Positions 33,701 to 47,087 are shown, numbered from the stretch's first letter. The stretch: DNA of 64,000 bases from Apricaphanius iberus (GCA_028564705.1 JAPXFQ010002141.1:806001-870000); one strand, 5' to 3'. Numbers and translations are program-made. Notes: generated by a model from the letters alone, not told the origin.

Positions 33701-36700
33701 TGTGTCACAGGGATGAAGGCACACGAACTGAACTAAGAACTAGTGAAAAGCTTCCAAAATCCTTAGAAAAGATCTGCAGTACAACCAGAAAACCGTCGAT
33801 GAAGATCAATTTACAAGATTACAAGAAAGTATGACATTGACATTGACATAAACATAAAGTAACGAGATATTGTGAATATAGAAGACTGATCCAGCCAAAA
33901 TGTAAAATAGTTAAATGATTTAATATATATTTTACTTTTCACTTGGTCCTTTCCACATTTATTTGTTTATGCCTTTACATGTTTAACTTTTTTCAATCGT
34001 ATCAATTTATGTTCAAATTTATTCACGTTTTTTTTTTTTTAGTTTTTTTTCCAGTTGTATTTATTTATTTATTCTGTTTTGGCAGGATAAGTCCTCCATA
34101 TATTTTTAAGCAATATTAAAGCCCTTTTGGAAACATCTGGAAACATCTGCGACCATCAGTCATCACATTTATTTACATAACTGTTCCGAAACTTTTCAGT
34201 CTCTGTCTTAAGAGGCTTGTGATTCCAACCCTTAATAGGATATGTACACATCTTTTCTGAGTCACTTGAAAAGTGGTAAATTGGCAGCATAACCAACATC
34301 AAAAGCAAATATACTAAATAATGTTTTTTTATCATTTCAAGGCCAGTTTTTTAAATTCTTTTAATTTATAGAATGCAGATGCCTGCTCTTTGCCTTTCTG
34401 TAATTCTTCTTTTCCACATGTTTGTGACCCCAACTTTGGGAACGGCTGCTTTGGACTATAAAGGACTGCAGTTATGTGGATAAATTTGACGGAAGATGTT
34501 TCCATATAACCCAACATCATCACAGATCAAATATGACACAGACCCAAAAGGGCTTTACTGTTACCAAATAAAGTTAAGGGTCAGTTTGATCATGACATTG
34601 AATAAGATGAAGTGTTCAGAAATCTTCCTAAAGGTGTTCATATATCATTGTCATCTGAATATTGATGATAATGTATTTAAAAACCACAGGAAAATCAGAA
34701 CGATCTTAAAATTTTTAATCGGATCAGATGCCTAAAGGGTGGGAAAGAGGAAGGGATTGAACCTGATCCTAAACCGACTCCTGGCAATTACTAGTGTTTT
34801 CTCTAATGTGACCGCTAGATGGCGACAAAATACAAACTCGAGGTAAATTCAAAGCAGTTTAGATTAAAGATGTGACTATTCTCCAAACAAGAGGTTTGTC
34901 AGAACGGTTGAAGAGGAAGAAAACGTCAGCCTCTGAATGAAGACCGCGCTCCGTCCTATAAGCAGCAGGATGATGAAGAAGGGCTTCTGCTTCCTGCAGT
35001 GAATCATCAGGACAGTTACAGATAACAGCTGACAGAAGCTCTCATTGTTAAACCACTTCTGATTGGGTTTACTTTGTGCAGGAAATTAGTCTGGGCCCCA
35101 GAGAGCAATGATGGAATTGGGCAGCCAAACCGGATGCTGCTGTAAAACGCAGAAAATAAAGCAGAAGACTGAAGAATTGGTGTTCAGTAACCACATTTTT
35201 GAGCCAGTTACCATATTTAGGACCCAAATATTTGTATTTTACTTACGACAGATACAATATACATAGATTAACTGCTTAGGTAATCTCATGTCCGTAACGT
35301 AGAGTTTAGAGCCAAAAGCTGATTCGCGACGCCAGTCCCTAGAAGGGCTATTGACAGGTAAAACAGATGCACATAAAACCAATGAATTTTAACATTGAAT
35401 AATCAGAAAATTAAAGCAAACATTTAAGATGTATTCCTCCTAAACACCTTCAGATTCACTTTTACCCACGACCAAATCCACCCACAGGCCAACTCTAAGA
35501 AAATAAGATATTTCAAAGTGTTTTATAGAGGAAAGTTTTAAACTCCACAGGTAATAAAACTAAAATACAAACTGTGCTGTAAATAATTGTTCATATATTT
35601 CTTCCACTTTTGCTTTTTTTCTCTCTCAAATGGAAATCTTGTAGATCATCGGTTTCATGTGACTGAATCTATAAACTGAAAAACGACGATTGTAACCAAC
35701 CTGCCAGTCGGTGGATATATAGCCTAAATATAACCCAGAGGTCACAGCAGATATTTTTGTCCGTCATTTTTATAGACTGGGTCAAAATAATTTGGGCATA
35801 ATCGGTTTTCAACCCTCAACTTTTAAAATTGCATAATCAATATATAGTAGGCTATTTACGTTTTTTATTTATTTAAAACGTATTCAGTCTGAACAAGCTT
35901 AACATAAAACTATAAATCAAAAAGAAATTGAAAATTTGTAGATAAACTCATTTTTTTAAAGTTTCTCCTGCTCCTCATGGAACTTAAAGGCTCTCCTGTT
36001 TGTGCGTAAACAAATAGTGGGATTGCTTCAGAGGTTATTGCCATGAGGTTTGGGATTTTTGCCTCAGATTACTTCTCATAGATGTTGTTCTGGAGGCTGA
36101 ATCCGCATTCTGCTGCCACACTGGAGACTGGAGTTAAGCTCCACCTCAGCCAAAGTTTTGATATTAAGGAACATTTCTCCAATTGAAGTGATCAGAAGTC
36201 AGAAAGACTCATTTTCTGAACTTGAAGCTTTTGCTTCAGTGGGAGGAAACCCCACAGCATGCACCGGTGGTTGGTATGGCAACTGGCTCTTGGGTGCGAC
36301 GCGCTCCATGCATCAATAACTCTTAATAACACTGTCTAAAAACAACAAATCTGCTCTTGTAGTTCAATAGAAAATGCAGAATATATGTGAAGTACAGATG
36401 ATTATCTGAACATGTGTACACCGTTGCTTTATATAAAATATTAATCAGAGCATATCCTGGAGGTATCAGCTTTATTAGAGCGCTGACAGCGAGCGACTTC
36501 TCGACCCAGATGTCCTTCATCATCACCAGGATTAGTCCAATCAGATAAGATCAGGCTTTCAGCGGTTCATTGTCTGTTTGGATCATCTCCATTGATTAGT
36601 GCTGGATTTTATCAGCAGCAGGACCAGAACCACCAACCTTTGTTCTGCTCAGGCCGGCTGTGGGGATTGGTAGACAGCTCCTACTGTTTACTGTTTATAT

Positions 36701-37639
36701 TAGTTGGTGATGGTTTTTTTTGTCATAAATTTTCATTTTGCTTTAGTTTTCAGTGGTTTTCATCTAAAGCATTTTGTAAATCACTGACTTAAGACTGGAT
36801 TGGGCAAATAGTTTTTATCATTGAAAGTACTTTTTTACATGCAATTCTTATGTATTTTTAGGTCAACCTATTTTTTTTTTACTTGAAATTTGAATTGAAA
36901 GAAGTGTGGACTACCACTGTATTACCTTAGATTTTAAAGTAGACATGAGTATCTTTTTTGAGTTGTTTTGTTTACATTAAGAGTTCAAATTAATAACTAA
37001 AGAATAAAAACATTTTACTATATCTTTCAAGCATTCAGTTTATTATTTTTATTAAACAGAGGATAAAAATAAAATGTTTAATATCCCTGTCTAGGTTCCA
37101 TTTATTTAGTTTTTATATCAAGAATTTTCTTTTTTTAAAATAATTTGAATATCTAGTTTCAGGTTATTTATTATTTTATTATTCAAATCCACAATAAAAC
37201 AGATTAAATAAATGCAGTGGAAAATTTAGATGTCTATTTCTGATGTAATATGTATTTTTTACCTATTTATATAAGGAATTTAAAATATATATATTTATTT
37301 AATGTTTCTATTTATTTTTGTGCATATTGAGAGTTAATTTTTTTCCAAAATAATTAGATAGATACCCCACTCAAGGATATTATTTTTTTTATTAAAAATG
37401 AAAACAAAAATAAAAAATATATTCAATTCCTGGGTAATATATATTTGTAATGAACTGTAGTGAATTTTGATGCTGCTGTTGGATATTAATTCATTGAAAC
37501 GGTGGTGAGGGAAGGATATCTGGCGCTGCAGCTGTAGCTTCTTCATCACCTCCTTATGAAATTAAAAGGCTTTCATTTTTTTCTCCACCAGGGGCCTCCT
37601 TGATCTCTAACAGAGCCAATTAGAGACACGAGTCCAGAC
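33701..37639. other. Intergenic DNA, no gene seen
   Basis: AT-rich sequence with homopolymer runs (for example near 34030 and 37390). No splice-supported exon, RNA gene or bounded transposon was recognised. Confidence 0.45.
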
Positions 37640-38054
37640 ACGTGCCAGGGGAGTCTCGCTGCGCTCCCATCACCAGACATTTACAGCTGAAACATGGAGA
37701 TTTCTTTTCTGGGGGGGTTTGGACTCTTTATTGGTTGAATCAGTCCAGTTGGAAAAGAATCGGTTCCTACGCACCCACTCCCCCCTCCCCTTCTTGTTTC
37801 TGGTGTCTAGTTTTGCTCTGGGAGAAGGATGGGAGCAGAAAGAGAGGAGGGGGGAGGTACGTCCATGCATGCAGGCAGGAAGGATGCTGAGGAGTAGGAA
37901 GGGAAGGGGACGGAAAGGGGCGGAGTGCGCAGCTCCCCTGTCACCGCGTCAGTAACCATCACAGGAGCCTCTGTCTGTTGAAGGATCCGGGTGACTCCCT
38001 GCGCCGTTATTAGCCCTGTCACCCTAAAATGCGCTGACCGTCTCTCTCCTAAAG
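37640..38054 (+). promoter_or_regulatory. sv2a: Candidate SV2A promoter and noncoding first exon
   Basis: A GC-richer island in AT-rich surroundings, with C/G-rich runs (CCCACTCCCCCCTCCCC), a GGGGCGG box near 37917 and CpGs. It ends with CTCCTAAAG|GTAAGA, a near-perfect donor at 38055, with no long open frame. SV2A genes start with noncoding 5' exons, and the coding exon at 54357 has an acceptor upstream of the start codon, so an upstream exon must exist on this side. This is a guess by position and donor quality; the implied intron is 16.3 kb. Confidence 0.35.
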
Positions 38055-40149
38055 GTAAGACGATTTCATCCGTTGTTTGTGACCATTTAATTGCCAACAT
38101 GCGTGCGTTCGTGACGAGCTCCTTTTATCAGTGGTTCTGGACCCAGGCTTCGATGACCCCAAACCGGATAAATGATAATAGCTCATAATAAATGAAAGTA
38201 AGTGACTGCTTACTGGTTTGAAGTGGGGTGGAATGGTGCATTAGGTGTTTGGGTGCATTTTGCCGCCAGATGCGCTCTCTGTTCTGGATCCTGCAGAGAG
38301 CTTCTTTGCGCTATAAGAGCAAACTCGATCTTCCATCCCCGGCGCAGAGGAAGATGGCTCGGAGAGGTTACACCGTGTTCCGTTTAGTCCTCTTAAACAG
38401 CGCACAGCCTCAGCTATAGATGAATAAAGCCGTGTTCGTTGATTAACGCTGCTTTCAGCGCCAATGCCCTTGCCTCTGCTCCTTTTCTCCTTTCAGTGCG
38501 CGGTTGCAAATTCCGCCTTATGTTCACCTTCCTCTGACATTAAATACCCGCACCTTCCCTGATTATCTGTCCTATTATCTGCCGTGCATCATATGGTTAG
38601 TTCTAGATGCGCATCCTTGGAGGTGTCCTGCGTCGTGCGCCAAAATGACCTTGTGGAAACCCAGCGGGGGGTAAAAAATGGAGAACGAGTGATGAACAGT
38701 CTGTTTTTTTTTCTTTCGGATTATTTTCGGGCTATTATTCTCTGTTTGTTGCTGCTGGAGCCCGTGGTGGTAGCTGGACTTTGCCGGAGAAGGTGTTTAT
38801 CTTTCTATGATGTGGTGTGAAGGCAGAGTGTCAGGCCCCAGGGCTGCTGGGTGATTCATTAACGATCCTTCCTCAGCTTGTGATGCATTTTTAGAACTTT
38901 GCATGCCTGATGTCTTGTCCATGTGTAGCAGCCATCACTGGAGCTCAGTCAGCCCCCCTGATATGAAATGCTGCAGTGTCCTGTCACCATGCAGGATATG
39001 TGATGAAAAATGTTTATTCTCGCACAGAAATTCTGATTCATGGAAAACATCTTCCTCTAGGAGCTAAAAGATTATTAATGAACTGTAACACATGAAGTTA
39101 CATTGTTATGTTTCCTGTACAGTTTGTGTATCTACTGCCTATCTTCACTTGATCTTTTGGACATAGTGTCTGGCTGTTTCTTCTCATGCACCGACAGGCA
39201 GCTCAATGCATTAACCCTCCAACATCCATGTTTTTCTCCGGTTATTTCTTGCTTAAAGAAATCAGTGTTACTGCCGATTTGCTGCAGAACTGGAAAAAAA
39301 GAACCTTAAAAACCCCAACAAACAAGTCTACCTACTTGAATGGACTATCGCTGTCCATTTATGTCCACACACGATCCATATGCTAGTGGCCAAGATCCTA
39401 AAGGTCAGACAGGGGGGATGGGATGACTAGAAAGAGAGAGAGATAGGACGTTTTGTCTCTGCCCTGATATATCAATAAACAAATTTAAATAAAAATGTGG
39501 TCATGTCCAGCAAAAAAGAGAACACTAATGCCTTGTTTCCACGGTGGGGTTTAGTACATCCTTTTTATGAGTGTTTTGGTGGGTTGTATGAGCCGCTCTT
39601 GCAATGGAAACAGACAAAATAGCCTCAACCCATCATCCTCAAATGGATGCAGAAAGATGAACTCATCAAAGTTTAACTCCTCCAGTATCAGTAGTATGTT
39701 GATCTCTTTTCTTTAATAAAACTTAGCAGAATCCAGGTGATGATTACTAGTTTTGTTTTTTAGTTTTTTATCATAGTCATGTATATCTGTACATAAACAA
39801 AAAAACTGAGCTGATGCTGACTCAAAAATACATCCTAGTTGACATCGAACAAGCATCGCAGCTGAGCAGGAAACCAGACCAGGTATAGCTTCCACGGACA
39901 GAAAAACACTGAGACTCAACAACTTTAACAGCCAGAACAACAGCAAATAATGCAACTGGAGAGTAGTAGAAGAGAAAAGTCGCATGAGATGGCAATGGAA
40001 ACGCAACCAGGCCGTGCTGGGGCATGCTTAATAGAAAATAATAGAATATCAAGATTTTTCAATTAAATTACCAGAATTTTGATTTTATAAATTTTTTTAA
40101 TCACCAAAATAACTTAAATTCCATATTAAAGAAGATAAATATTAAATAA
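38055..40149. other. Presumed SV2A first intron or intergenic DNA, no gene seen
   Basis: No exon recognised. The sequence near 38230-38420 is also somewhat GC-rich and could hold further promoter elements. A LINE fragment lies at 39815-39975. Confidence 0.4.
39815..39975 (-). mobile_element. LINE 3'-region fragment
   Basis: CAGCTGAGCAGGAAACCAGA and GCTTCCACGGACAGAAAAAC match the sequence at 61540-61590 inside the longer LINE copy (CAGCTGAGCAGGAGACCAGA, GCTTCTATGGAGAGAAAAAT), in the same orientation. Confidence 0.65.
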
Positions 40150-40532
40150 ATACATTTAGTCAAATGAACGATAATCAACACAGTGCTAAATTAGTTATAT
40201 TGTTTTTAATATTCCGAGCAGCTCTCTCTTTGCATTCAGTGTACGTGCATGGAATAGCGGTGTTTTGAAAAAAACAACAACAACAAAACATTTGCAGATG
40301 GGCAAGTTGTAGCGCAGATTGTTTTCTGTGTCTGTCGTAGGGAGTGAGTTGTGTGATTTTTTTTTTTCTGCTAGCCCTGTTCGCCGAGAGCGAGAGCGTG
40401 AAAGCAGATGCTTCCCTTCGCATACAGAGGTAGAAATACAGCAGCAGAACGGTGAATCGTGATAAAACGATCTCAGATCGTCAGACATACAGATTGTAAA
40501 ACGGTCTTAATTCGTCATATCGCCCACACCTA
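40150..40532. mobile_element. hAT-type element, right end
   Basis: It ends TCATATCGCCCACACCTA, the inverse of the TAGGTGTGGGCGATATGA terminus and the same type as the element at 3486. The left end could not be placed with confidence. Confidence 0.45.
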
Positions 40533-40547
40533 GGTGGGCTCACCCAA

Positions 40548-40822
40548 ATCGGCCAGAGCAAATAGAATCAATGCAGAGCCAATGCAGGGCATATGGAGAG
40601 ACAATATTGGCCAATGCAAGGCTAACTTAGGGTTAATGTAGGGCCAATACAGAGCCAATGCAGGGGCAATAATGGGGCCAGTATGAGGCCAATATAGGGC
40701 CAATGCAGGGCTAATACAGGGTTAATAAAGGGACATGTGATGCCAATGCAAGGCCAATAAAGGGTCAAAATGGGCCAGTATGGGGCCAATGCAGGGCAAA
40801 CATGGGGCAAATATAGGGCTAT
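40548..40822 (+). repeat. Degenerate minisatellite, GGGCCAATGCA-type units
   Basis: About 20 diverged units of 11-15 bp around GGGCCAATGCAG / GGGCCAATATAG / GGGCTAATACAG in tandem. It adjoins the right end of the hAT-type element at 40532. It opens a repetitive reading frame on the minus strand that is not a gene. Confidence 0.9.
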
Positions 40823-40909
40823 TAAACGCCAATGCCTTGTTTAAAATATCTCTTAAGATTAGAGGAAGCATGGATGACTTGGGCTAAATAAGGACTTGCC
40901 TGCTGACAG

Positions 40910-41160
40910 TGACCTCACTCCAGGTACACAGGCTTCCTCCCACAGTTCAAATGCATGACTTATAGATGATCAGTTTATCTAATTTGCCCTTAGGTATGAA
41001 TGTGGCATGTCTGGTTGTTTGTCCTGTGTAACTTTGAGTTACTCTGACATAGACTGGTGACCTATACAGGTGTGTATCGTTGATGACTGCATAAGGTAAG
41101 CACTAGGCTCCCCTCGACTCTGCAGAGAAAAATGTGTACAGATGATGGATGGATGGATAA
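40910..41160 (+). mobile_element. LINE 3' tail fragment
   Basis: GGCTTCCTCCCACAGTTCAAA, CTAATTTGCCCTTAGGTATG, TGTCTGGTTGTTTGTCCTGT and a closing GATGGATGGATGGATAA are the fish LINE 3' end in plus orientation, diverged. Confidence 0.75.
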
Positions 41161-41307
41161 AAAAAGTAAAAAAAACACCATCAGAATGAAAAAATTGTGA
41201 TATCTGCAAAGTTTTCTGGATCGTTTCCCTTCTTCCCAAGCAGTCAGTTTGTGTCAGCATTAGAAAGCTCTGACTCACTTTGCACCTCATTCATACACGC
41301 TGGGTGT

Positions 41308-41511
41308 TTATGGAGTCAAGCTTAGAACCAAAACCTTCAGTTCAGATTCATCATACAGTTCTGTGTCAACTTCTGGTTTCTCAGGAATCTCATCCTCAAT
41401 AAAAGCTTGTTTTTTTAACCTTGCAGACTCAAATAAGGGTTTATGTGGCTTTGTGTGTGGTCGTTCCTCTTTATCTTCTAATTGCATTTGAATAAACTGC
41501 TGATTTGTCAT
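41308..41511 (-). other. Unrecognised 67-aa open frame with protein-like composition
   Basis: Reads MTNQQFIQMQLEDKEERPH... with EIPEKPEVDTELYDESELKV near the end. The mixed charged composition is unlike random AT-rich frames. It could be a fragment of a retroposed gene or transposon ORF. It has no splice or promoter support and I do not recognise it. Confidence 0.25.
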
Positions 41512-42989
41512 ATTTTAATAGAGTTGGAATTAATCATTTTAATTGTGTATCAGCTGTTCTTGTTTCTCATGCTTTATAAAAGATTTAAGGTTGTTGAATG
41601 AGCAGTAGTGACTCTGTGGGTTCTTGCCCGTGTCCCGACCCGAAGCACAGTATTTTCAGTGGCAGCTCTGTTAGGTATTCCTTTTTTCTGTCTCCCGGCC
41701 CGCTGATTGGGCCGCGCTCCCGTCTGTCCTCAGAGATTAGCCCCCCATCATACGTTCCAGCTCGCCTCTCCCCGGGTGCTGGGAGCCACCCAGGCAGAAA
41801 CAGTGGCGGAAAAACAAGTCGTTGGGGCATTGGAGCACAGCTTCGCACCTCCAACGGCTCCAACGCCGCAGCTGTGTGTACATTAACATGGTTCTTAGGA
41901 ACTCATTTGTGCTTCTGGAGACATCTGTTTGGACCTCGTGCCAGCCGGGTCTCTGCTCTACCGTGGTGATGCTGCAATGGCCGAGAAATTATCAATGGCC
42001 TTTCCTGACAACGGCAGATGAAAGAGGGTTGAAGCAGCAATTAGAGTCGAGTGCATCATAAATAACCAGAGGAGGTGACTTCATGCTCGGCCCTGGATTG
42101 ATGTCAGGAGGATTTTTGATGCATTGCTGGGCTACATAGACGAAAATTTGTTGCTGGTTAACATCTGAACTCCTTTCACATTCCGTCTTCCACACTAATA
42201 GCTCAGATACAACCAGAATCGTGAGCGGAGCTAATGAACCAGTTCACACAGCAATGAAAAGAAACATTACACCTATTGCTCTCAGAGGGACAAAGTGTCT
42301 GCAGAGTGTATGGTGATATATGCATCACAAGTTAGGCTTTCACAGGTTTAATAATCACCTTCTTTTATTCCCTTCCAAAGGGTTGCTGCTGTAGCAGAAG
42401 CACATTTTCAGTCGCACTGTTTCTTTGGGCAAAGAAACAAACAGGGATAGAAACTAGCACAGTTTGTAGAACTGTTCTCGTCTCCCCCACCTTTATACTG
42501 TGTTCCACGATATTATCTATACTTTAAAACTCCAAACTTCAGTCCATTTTGGTGGGATTTCATGTGAAAGATCAACATGAGGTCATTGTGAGGTGGAATA
42601 AAAATGCAAGCAGAGAAAGTGAGTTTAGGGGGAAAACCATAGCTACAGAGAGATTAAGACACAACTGACAACCTGTGATAAGTAGATTGACAGGCCCAGA
42701 AAGAAGATGTGGTAAGCAGCCACATGGTAACTCCATATGAGCTGCAGAGATCTGCAGCTTAGGTGGGAGAAACCATTGATAGGACAAATAATAGTTGTGC
42801 GCAAAGACAAGCAAATTTATATGGTTAGCAAACTTTTAGCAACAAGGTAATTCAAGATGGTCTGGGTGATTAGGAACGGAAAAAAACAGCAATAAAACAT
42901 CAATAAAAACAGAAAACCCAACATCTGAAACATAAAGAACATTAAAACATACCAATACTATGGCATTCAAGTTATTATTAATCATTTAC
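41512..42989. other. Presumed SV2A intron, no gene seen
   Basis: A GC-richer patch at 41600-41900 opens a 123-aa frame (MSSSDSVGSCPCPDPK...) rich in Ser, Gly and Pro with no recognisable domain or splice support. The rest is AT-rich with no feature. Confidence 0.35.
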
Positions 42990-44245
42990 TCGACGGCAGC
43001 TTTAAACAGATGAGTTTTTAGCTTCGTTTTAAAGGAACTCAGTGTTTCAGCAGCCTTGAGGTGGTCTGGAACTTTGTTCAAGATAAGGGGGCATAGAAAC
43101 TGAAAGCTAATTCTCCTTGCTTGGTTCTAAGTCTAAGGATGATTAGTAGAATGGAATTGGAGGACCTGAGTAGTCTGGTTTTGGTATATGTTGGTGCTAA
43201 GTTATTCAATGATTTATTAGCTAGTAGGAGTATTTTAAAGTCTATTCTCTGAGCTACAGAGAGCCAGTGTAAAGACTTTAGAACTGGGGTGATGTGTTCT
43301 ACTTTTCTAATTCTAGTGAGGACGCCCCCTGCATTGTTCTCTATCAGCTGCAGCTGTCTGATTAACTTTTTAGGTTGACCTGTGAGGACGCTGTTGGAGT
43401 AATCAATTTAACTAAAAATAAACTTATGGAGGAGTTTCTCAAGGTCCTTTTGTGACATTGGTCCTTTAATTCCAGACATGTTCTTGAGGTGATAGATGGC
43501 TGACCTTGTTATTGCCTTTATGTGACCCTGGAGGTTCAGGTCTGAGTCCAAGGCAAGGCAAGGCAATTTTATTTATAGCTCACTTTCAACACAAGGAATT
43601 TCAAGGCGCTTTATATGACTCAGAGGTAAAGAAACCAAAAACATGATAAAAGTATGAAAATTAAAACAGATCATCACTAAAAGAAAAAAACATTTAGTAA
43701 TTGAAGCATAAAAGAAAAGGTATGTAAAATGAAAAACAACTAAAACACGAGAATCCATGATTAATGAAAAGAACAATTTAGGTAAGGCATAATAAACACA
43801 TTTATGCAAAAGTATGTACATTAAAAACAGATAAAACACAAGAATAAATTAAAAGTAATAAATGAGAAAATAAAACCAATGAGAGAAAACCCCAGACAAT
43901 TTATTGAACCCAGATTTGATGGCCCGATGAGTAGCTTTATTAATTGAAGCTGTGTGCTTACTCTTGATCATTCCTGTTTAAGTCAAAAAAATCATTGCTT
44001 CAGATTCATTTCTACTTAGAAAATGATGACACATCCATTTATTTGCTCAATACATTAACTTGGGGTTTAGATGGGTTTAAAGTCGCCTGGTGACGCTGTA
44101 ATGTAAAGCTGAGTGTTATCTGCATATTTATGGTAGATAGTCTTACCAGTGTTAGTGGGTTAGTGGGAGGATGTAGCTATTAAATAGGAGGGGCCCCAGG
44201 ATGGAGCCCTGGGGGACTCTACATGTGATTTCTGAGTGGAACAGG
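42990..44245 (-). mobile_element. LINE (L2/Rex-like) fragment with nested repeat
   Basis: The minus strand carries decayed reverse transcriptase C-terminal sequence, recognisable by comparison with the plus-strand copy at 49490 (shared reversed words GGTGATGTGTTCTACTTTTC, GACCTGAACCTCCAGGGTCA). It is split at about 43550 by another repeat and resumes around 44060 (GGGGACTCTACATG). Frames are broken throughout. Confidence 0.75.
43552..43930 (-). mobile_element. Repeat nested in the LINE fragment
   Basis: It begins AAGGCAAGGCAAGGCAATTT followed by TATTTATAGCTCACTTTCAA and GGCGCTTTATATGACTC, a common fish retroposon 3' end in reverse. LINE sequence flanks it on both sides. Confidence 0.55.
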
Positions 44246-45539
44246 AACAAGAGTGACATAACTGAGACCAAAGTGTAACTGAATGGTATATAAAATGCCA
44301 CATGTGGATGGAAACTGACTCATATCCACTGTGGAATATAGAGTTGGCAGCATCAAGCTCTGGGAATTATTTTCTTTAGCAGAGGCTGAGAAACTGGTGA
44401 GATCAGATTGAAAGATAGAGCTAAATAGAGAGCTCATTGCTCAGATGTGCACAGAGGATACTTTAGATAAGAGCATCTGCAGGAGGAGGTTTTCTCAATC
44501 TGGGAAAACATCTCTGAATAAATCTAGAGCGCTATATACACATCTGATTCAAAGTTCCTCTGCCTCGTGCCAGATGGTATAAATGATATTTACTGAAATG
44601 CATCTGTTTCATTTGTGATTTATTTATTCTTAGCAGTGTTTTAGCCAAACAATTAGGTGTATTACAGTTTCAAAAGCATTTATCCTGTGGAGAAATTCCT
44701 CTTTTTGGTAGCTAATGGTACTGAGTGAGAAAATGACAAACAGCTTTTTTCTGCAGCTCTTATGTCCTGCATAAGGGCCTCCTTCTGACTCCTATTCAGC
44801 CTGGATAGCGGAGGCCAAAGTCAAAATGGATGCAGGGGCCTGACGTCAGTGTTTGACACGGTGTTGCTAGCCGACTTGGTGCCACCGTGGGCGCAGAACA
44901 AGGGAGCGCTGATGTGATTCATGTTGGGCTGCAGAATCCCCCAGAGGAGACATGCATGTTGTGCGCGACGACATGCAGGGACACGACGCAGCTGGAAGAG
45001 CTGTGTGACTCTGTGTGGCTGTCACAGCGTGGTTTATTGCAGCAATGCATCACTGCTGGGGTAGGGGGGTCTTGTTGATGCTTACACCTCTGTCCTTGTG
45101 GCCAGAAAGAGCACATAAATTATTGACGGAACTGAAGAAATTAATCACAAAACATCAGCAGGAGCTGGGTGCAGAGAAAAAAAATGTTGGATATGATGAA
45201 AATTCATAAACGGACAAAAAACAAGAGCAGGATGAGGAGGCATAGAGGGCAGGTCTGAAGCGAGAGTGGATTTAAACGATCTATCAGTTGTATTTTTCAC
45301 TCCCTTTGTAATTTGAAATATACAGTATTGAAAAAATATGAAAAAGTATGTGGACCTTTCTGCCAGACCTTAAACACCTTAACAACACCTGTCTGACTAC
45401 ATGAAGTAAGCGAAAACATCTCAATGCGCCAAGCTAAAGAAAATGAAGAACTCATGAGACACAGAGTCAGTTGGTGGGTTTATAGCAACTATTGTGTTAG
45501 TCCGGCTGAAGTCGACCTGAACTGGCCTACCTCTAGTTC
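44246..45539. other. Presumed SV2A intron, no gene seen
   Basis: No exon or bounded transposon recognised. A GC-richer part at 44800-45080 contains overlapping short frames without support. Confidence 0.4.
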
Positions 45540-46145
45540 AGTTATGTTTTTTTATATGGTTCCATTTCACAACAGATGTCATCTCAAAACAATCATACAA
45601 ACACTGCAGTCAGTTTTAAGGATTTCTATTCATGGAATCACAGCAGGTTGCATCAAGTCATTGACTATCAGTTGATGCAGATCCCAACCACAGCAATCAT
45701 TCAGTAATCCCTCACACTGAGCAAGCATGTAGCGAAAGTGGGGAGGAAAAACTCGCATCTAACAGTAAGAAACCTCCAGCAGAACCTGAACCAGAACCTG
45801 TCTCGGTACAGGTGATTATCTGCCATGACCGTTAGGGGTTTGGGGAGACAGAGCAGAGACACAGAACAAAAAGAACTGATTTAAGAGTACTTTCTATACT
45901 AAAGAAAGTAAATTTAGCCAAATAATTCTGACAGAAGGCTGATTGTAGGGCTCATTAGGAGACTAGAGTAGACAACAGGTCTTCAACATACTTTGGAGCT
46001 AAACCATTTAGTGATTTATAAACTAGTAGGAGTATTTTAAAGTGTATTCTCTGAGCTACAGGGTGGCAGTGTAAGGATTTAGAACTGGGGCGACGTGTTC
46101 TACTTTCCTGGGTCTAGCGAGGACCTGGTTCTAGTAAAGGGAGGT
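45540..46145 (-). mobile_element. LINE 3' fragment, paralogue of 61010-62290
   Basis: TTCACAACAGATGTCATCTC, GAGCAAGCATGTAGCGAAAG and GAAACCTCCAGCAGAACCTG recur at 61045, 61235-61290 and 61310. Beyond 45990 it runs into reverse transcriptase sequence (AGTGATTTATAAACTAGTAG, inverse of VYKSLN). Confidence 0.8.
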
Positions 46146-47087
46146 TATATGCAAATTCTGCTTATTGTGGCATCAAAATGAGGGCCTCTTTCAAACAGAT
46201 TGTGGGAAATTGTGGAAGCACACAATTTATTACAGCAAAAAATTTACAAATACCTGGATGGGTGGTTTTTATTAATGTTCAGTGTGTTGAGTGTTTATAG
46301 AGGCAGCAGAGAACCAAATGTCAACACAAAAGGATGAAAAAAGGGAAATTAGCATGTGTTCCCTTTAAAGTCTCAGTCAATGATGCAAAAAAAGAGAGTT
46401 GTAGTCGGATTTAAGACTCTTAATAAAAATGAGAGAGATTCCTTTAAGCGTTTGGAGGTTTTAATAAAAGTGGAATCGATCATATAGAAGAACAGTACAG
46501 ATCACAGTGAATGCTGAATGCTGCCTCCTCCCAGCTCAAATGAAAATAAGTATTTATAAAGTTCAGCAAACTTGCCTCTATGACTTCTGAAGACAAAACT
46601 CTTCTCTCAGGGTGGGGATTTCTCAGGATGAAGGCACCTGGCTCTTTAGCTGGGAATAAGTGAATCTTGGCAGATACAAAACAATGGCAATAGCTTGGGT
46701 TAAATCGTAACACAATTTAGAGAAACTCTCAAAACTAAGTATATAAGAAGAATCAATTTTCTCAGGCAGTGAGGTTTTCTCTAACCTCGATTCCCATGTG
46801 AACTCAACACCTGTTTTCTGGCCCATCTGCTCTTCTGTTCTTCACACCCTCTGCTCTCAGTGTTAATAATACTAACAGATGAATCATAATAATACATTTC
46901 TCCATCACAAGAGTCATCAAAATATGGCAAATATCATGAAGTACTAGGTCCAAACTGTTCCTGATTAAAAGGAATGCGAATACCGATTTCACGTTTTCCC
47001 AAAAAACATCTTGTTTATCCAAAAGCCTCCTGGTAAAATGAAAATGGTGAAACAAAAAATGAACATAGCATTTTCTACTGACTGTTA

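Noticed and set aside
40622..40810. Minus-strand repetitive frame with PALAPYWPILTLYWPCIG
   Set aside because: Translation of the minisatellite.
41598..41969. 123-aa GC-richer frame MSSSDSVGSCPCPD...
   Set aside because: Low-complexity Ser/Gly/Pro composition, no domain, no splice or promoter context; a competing frame overlaps on the minus strand.
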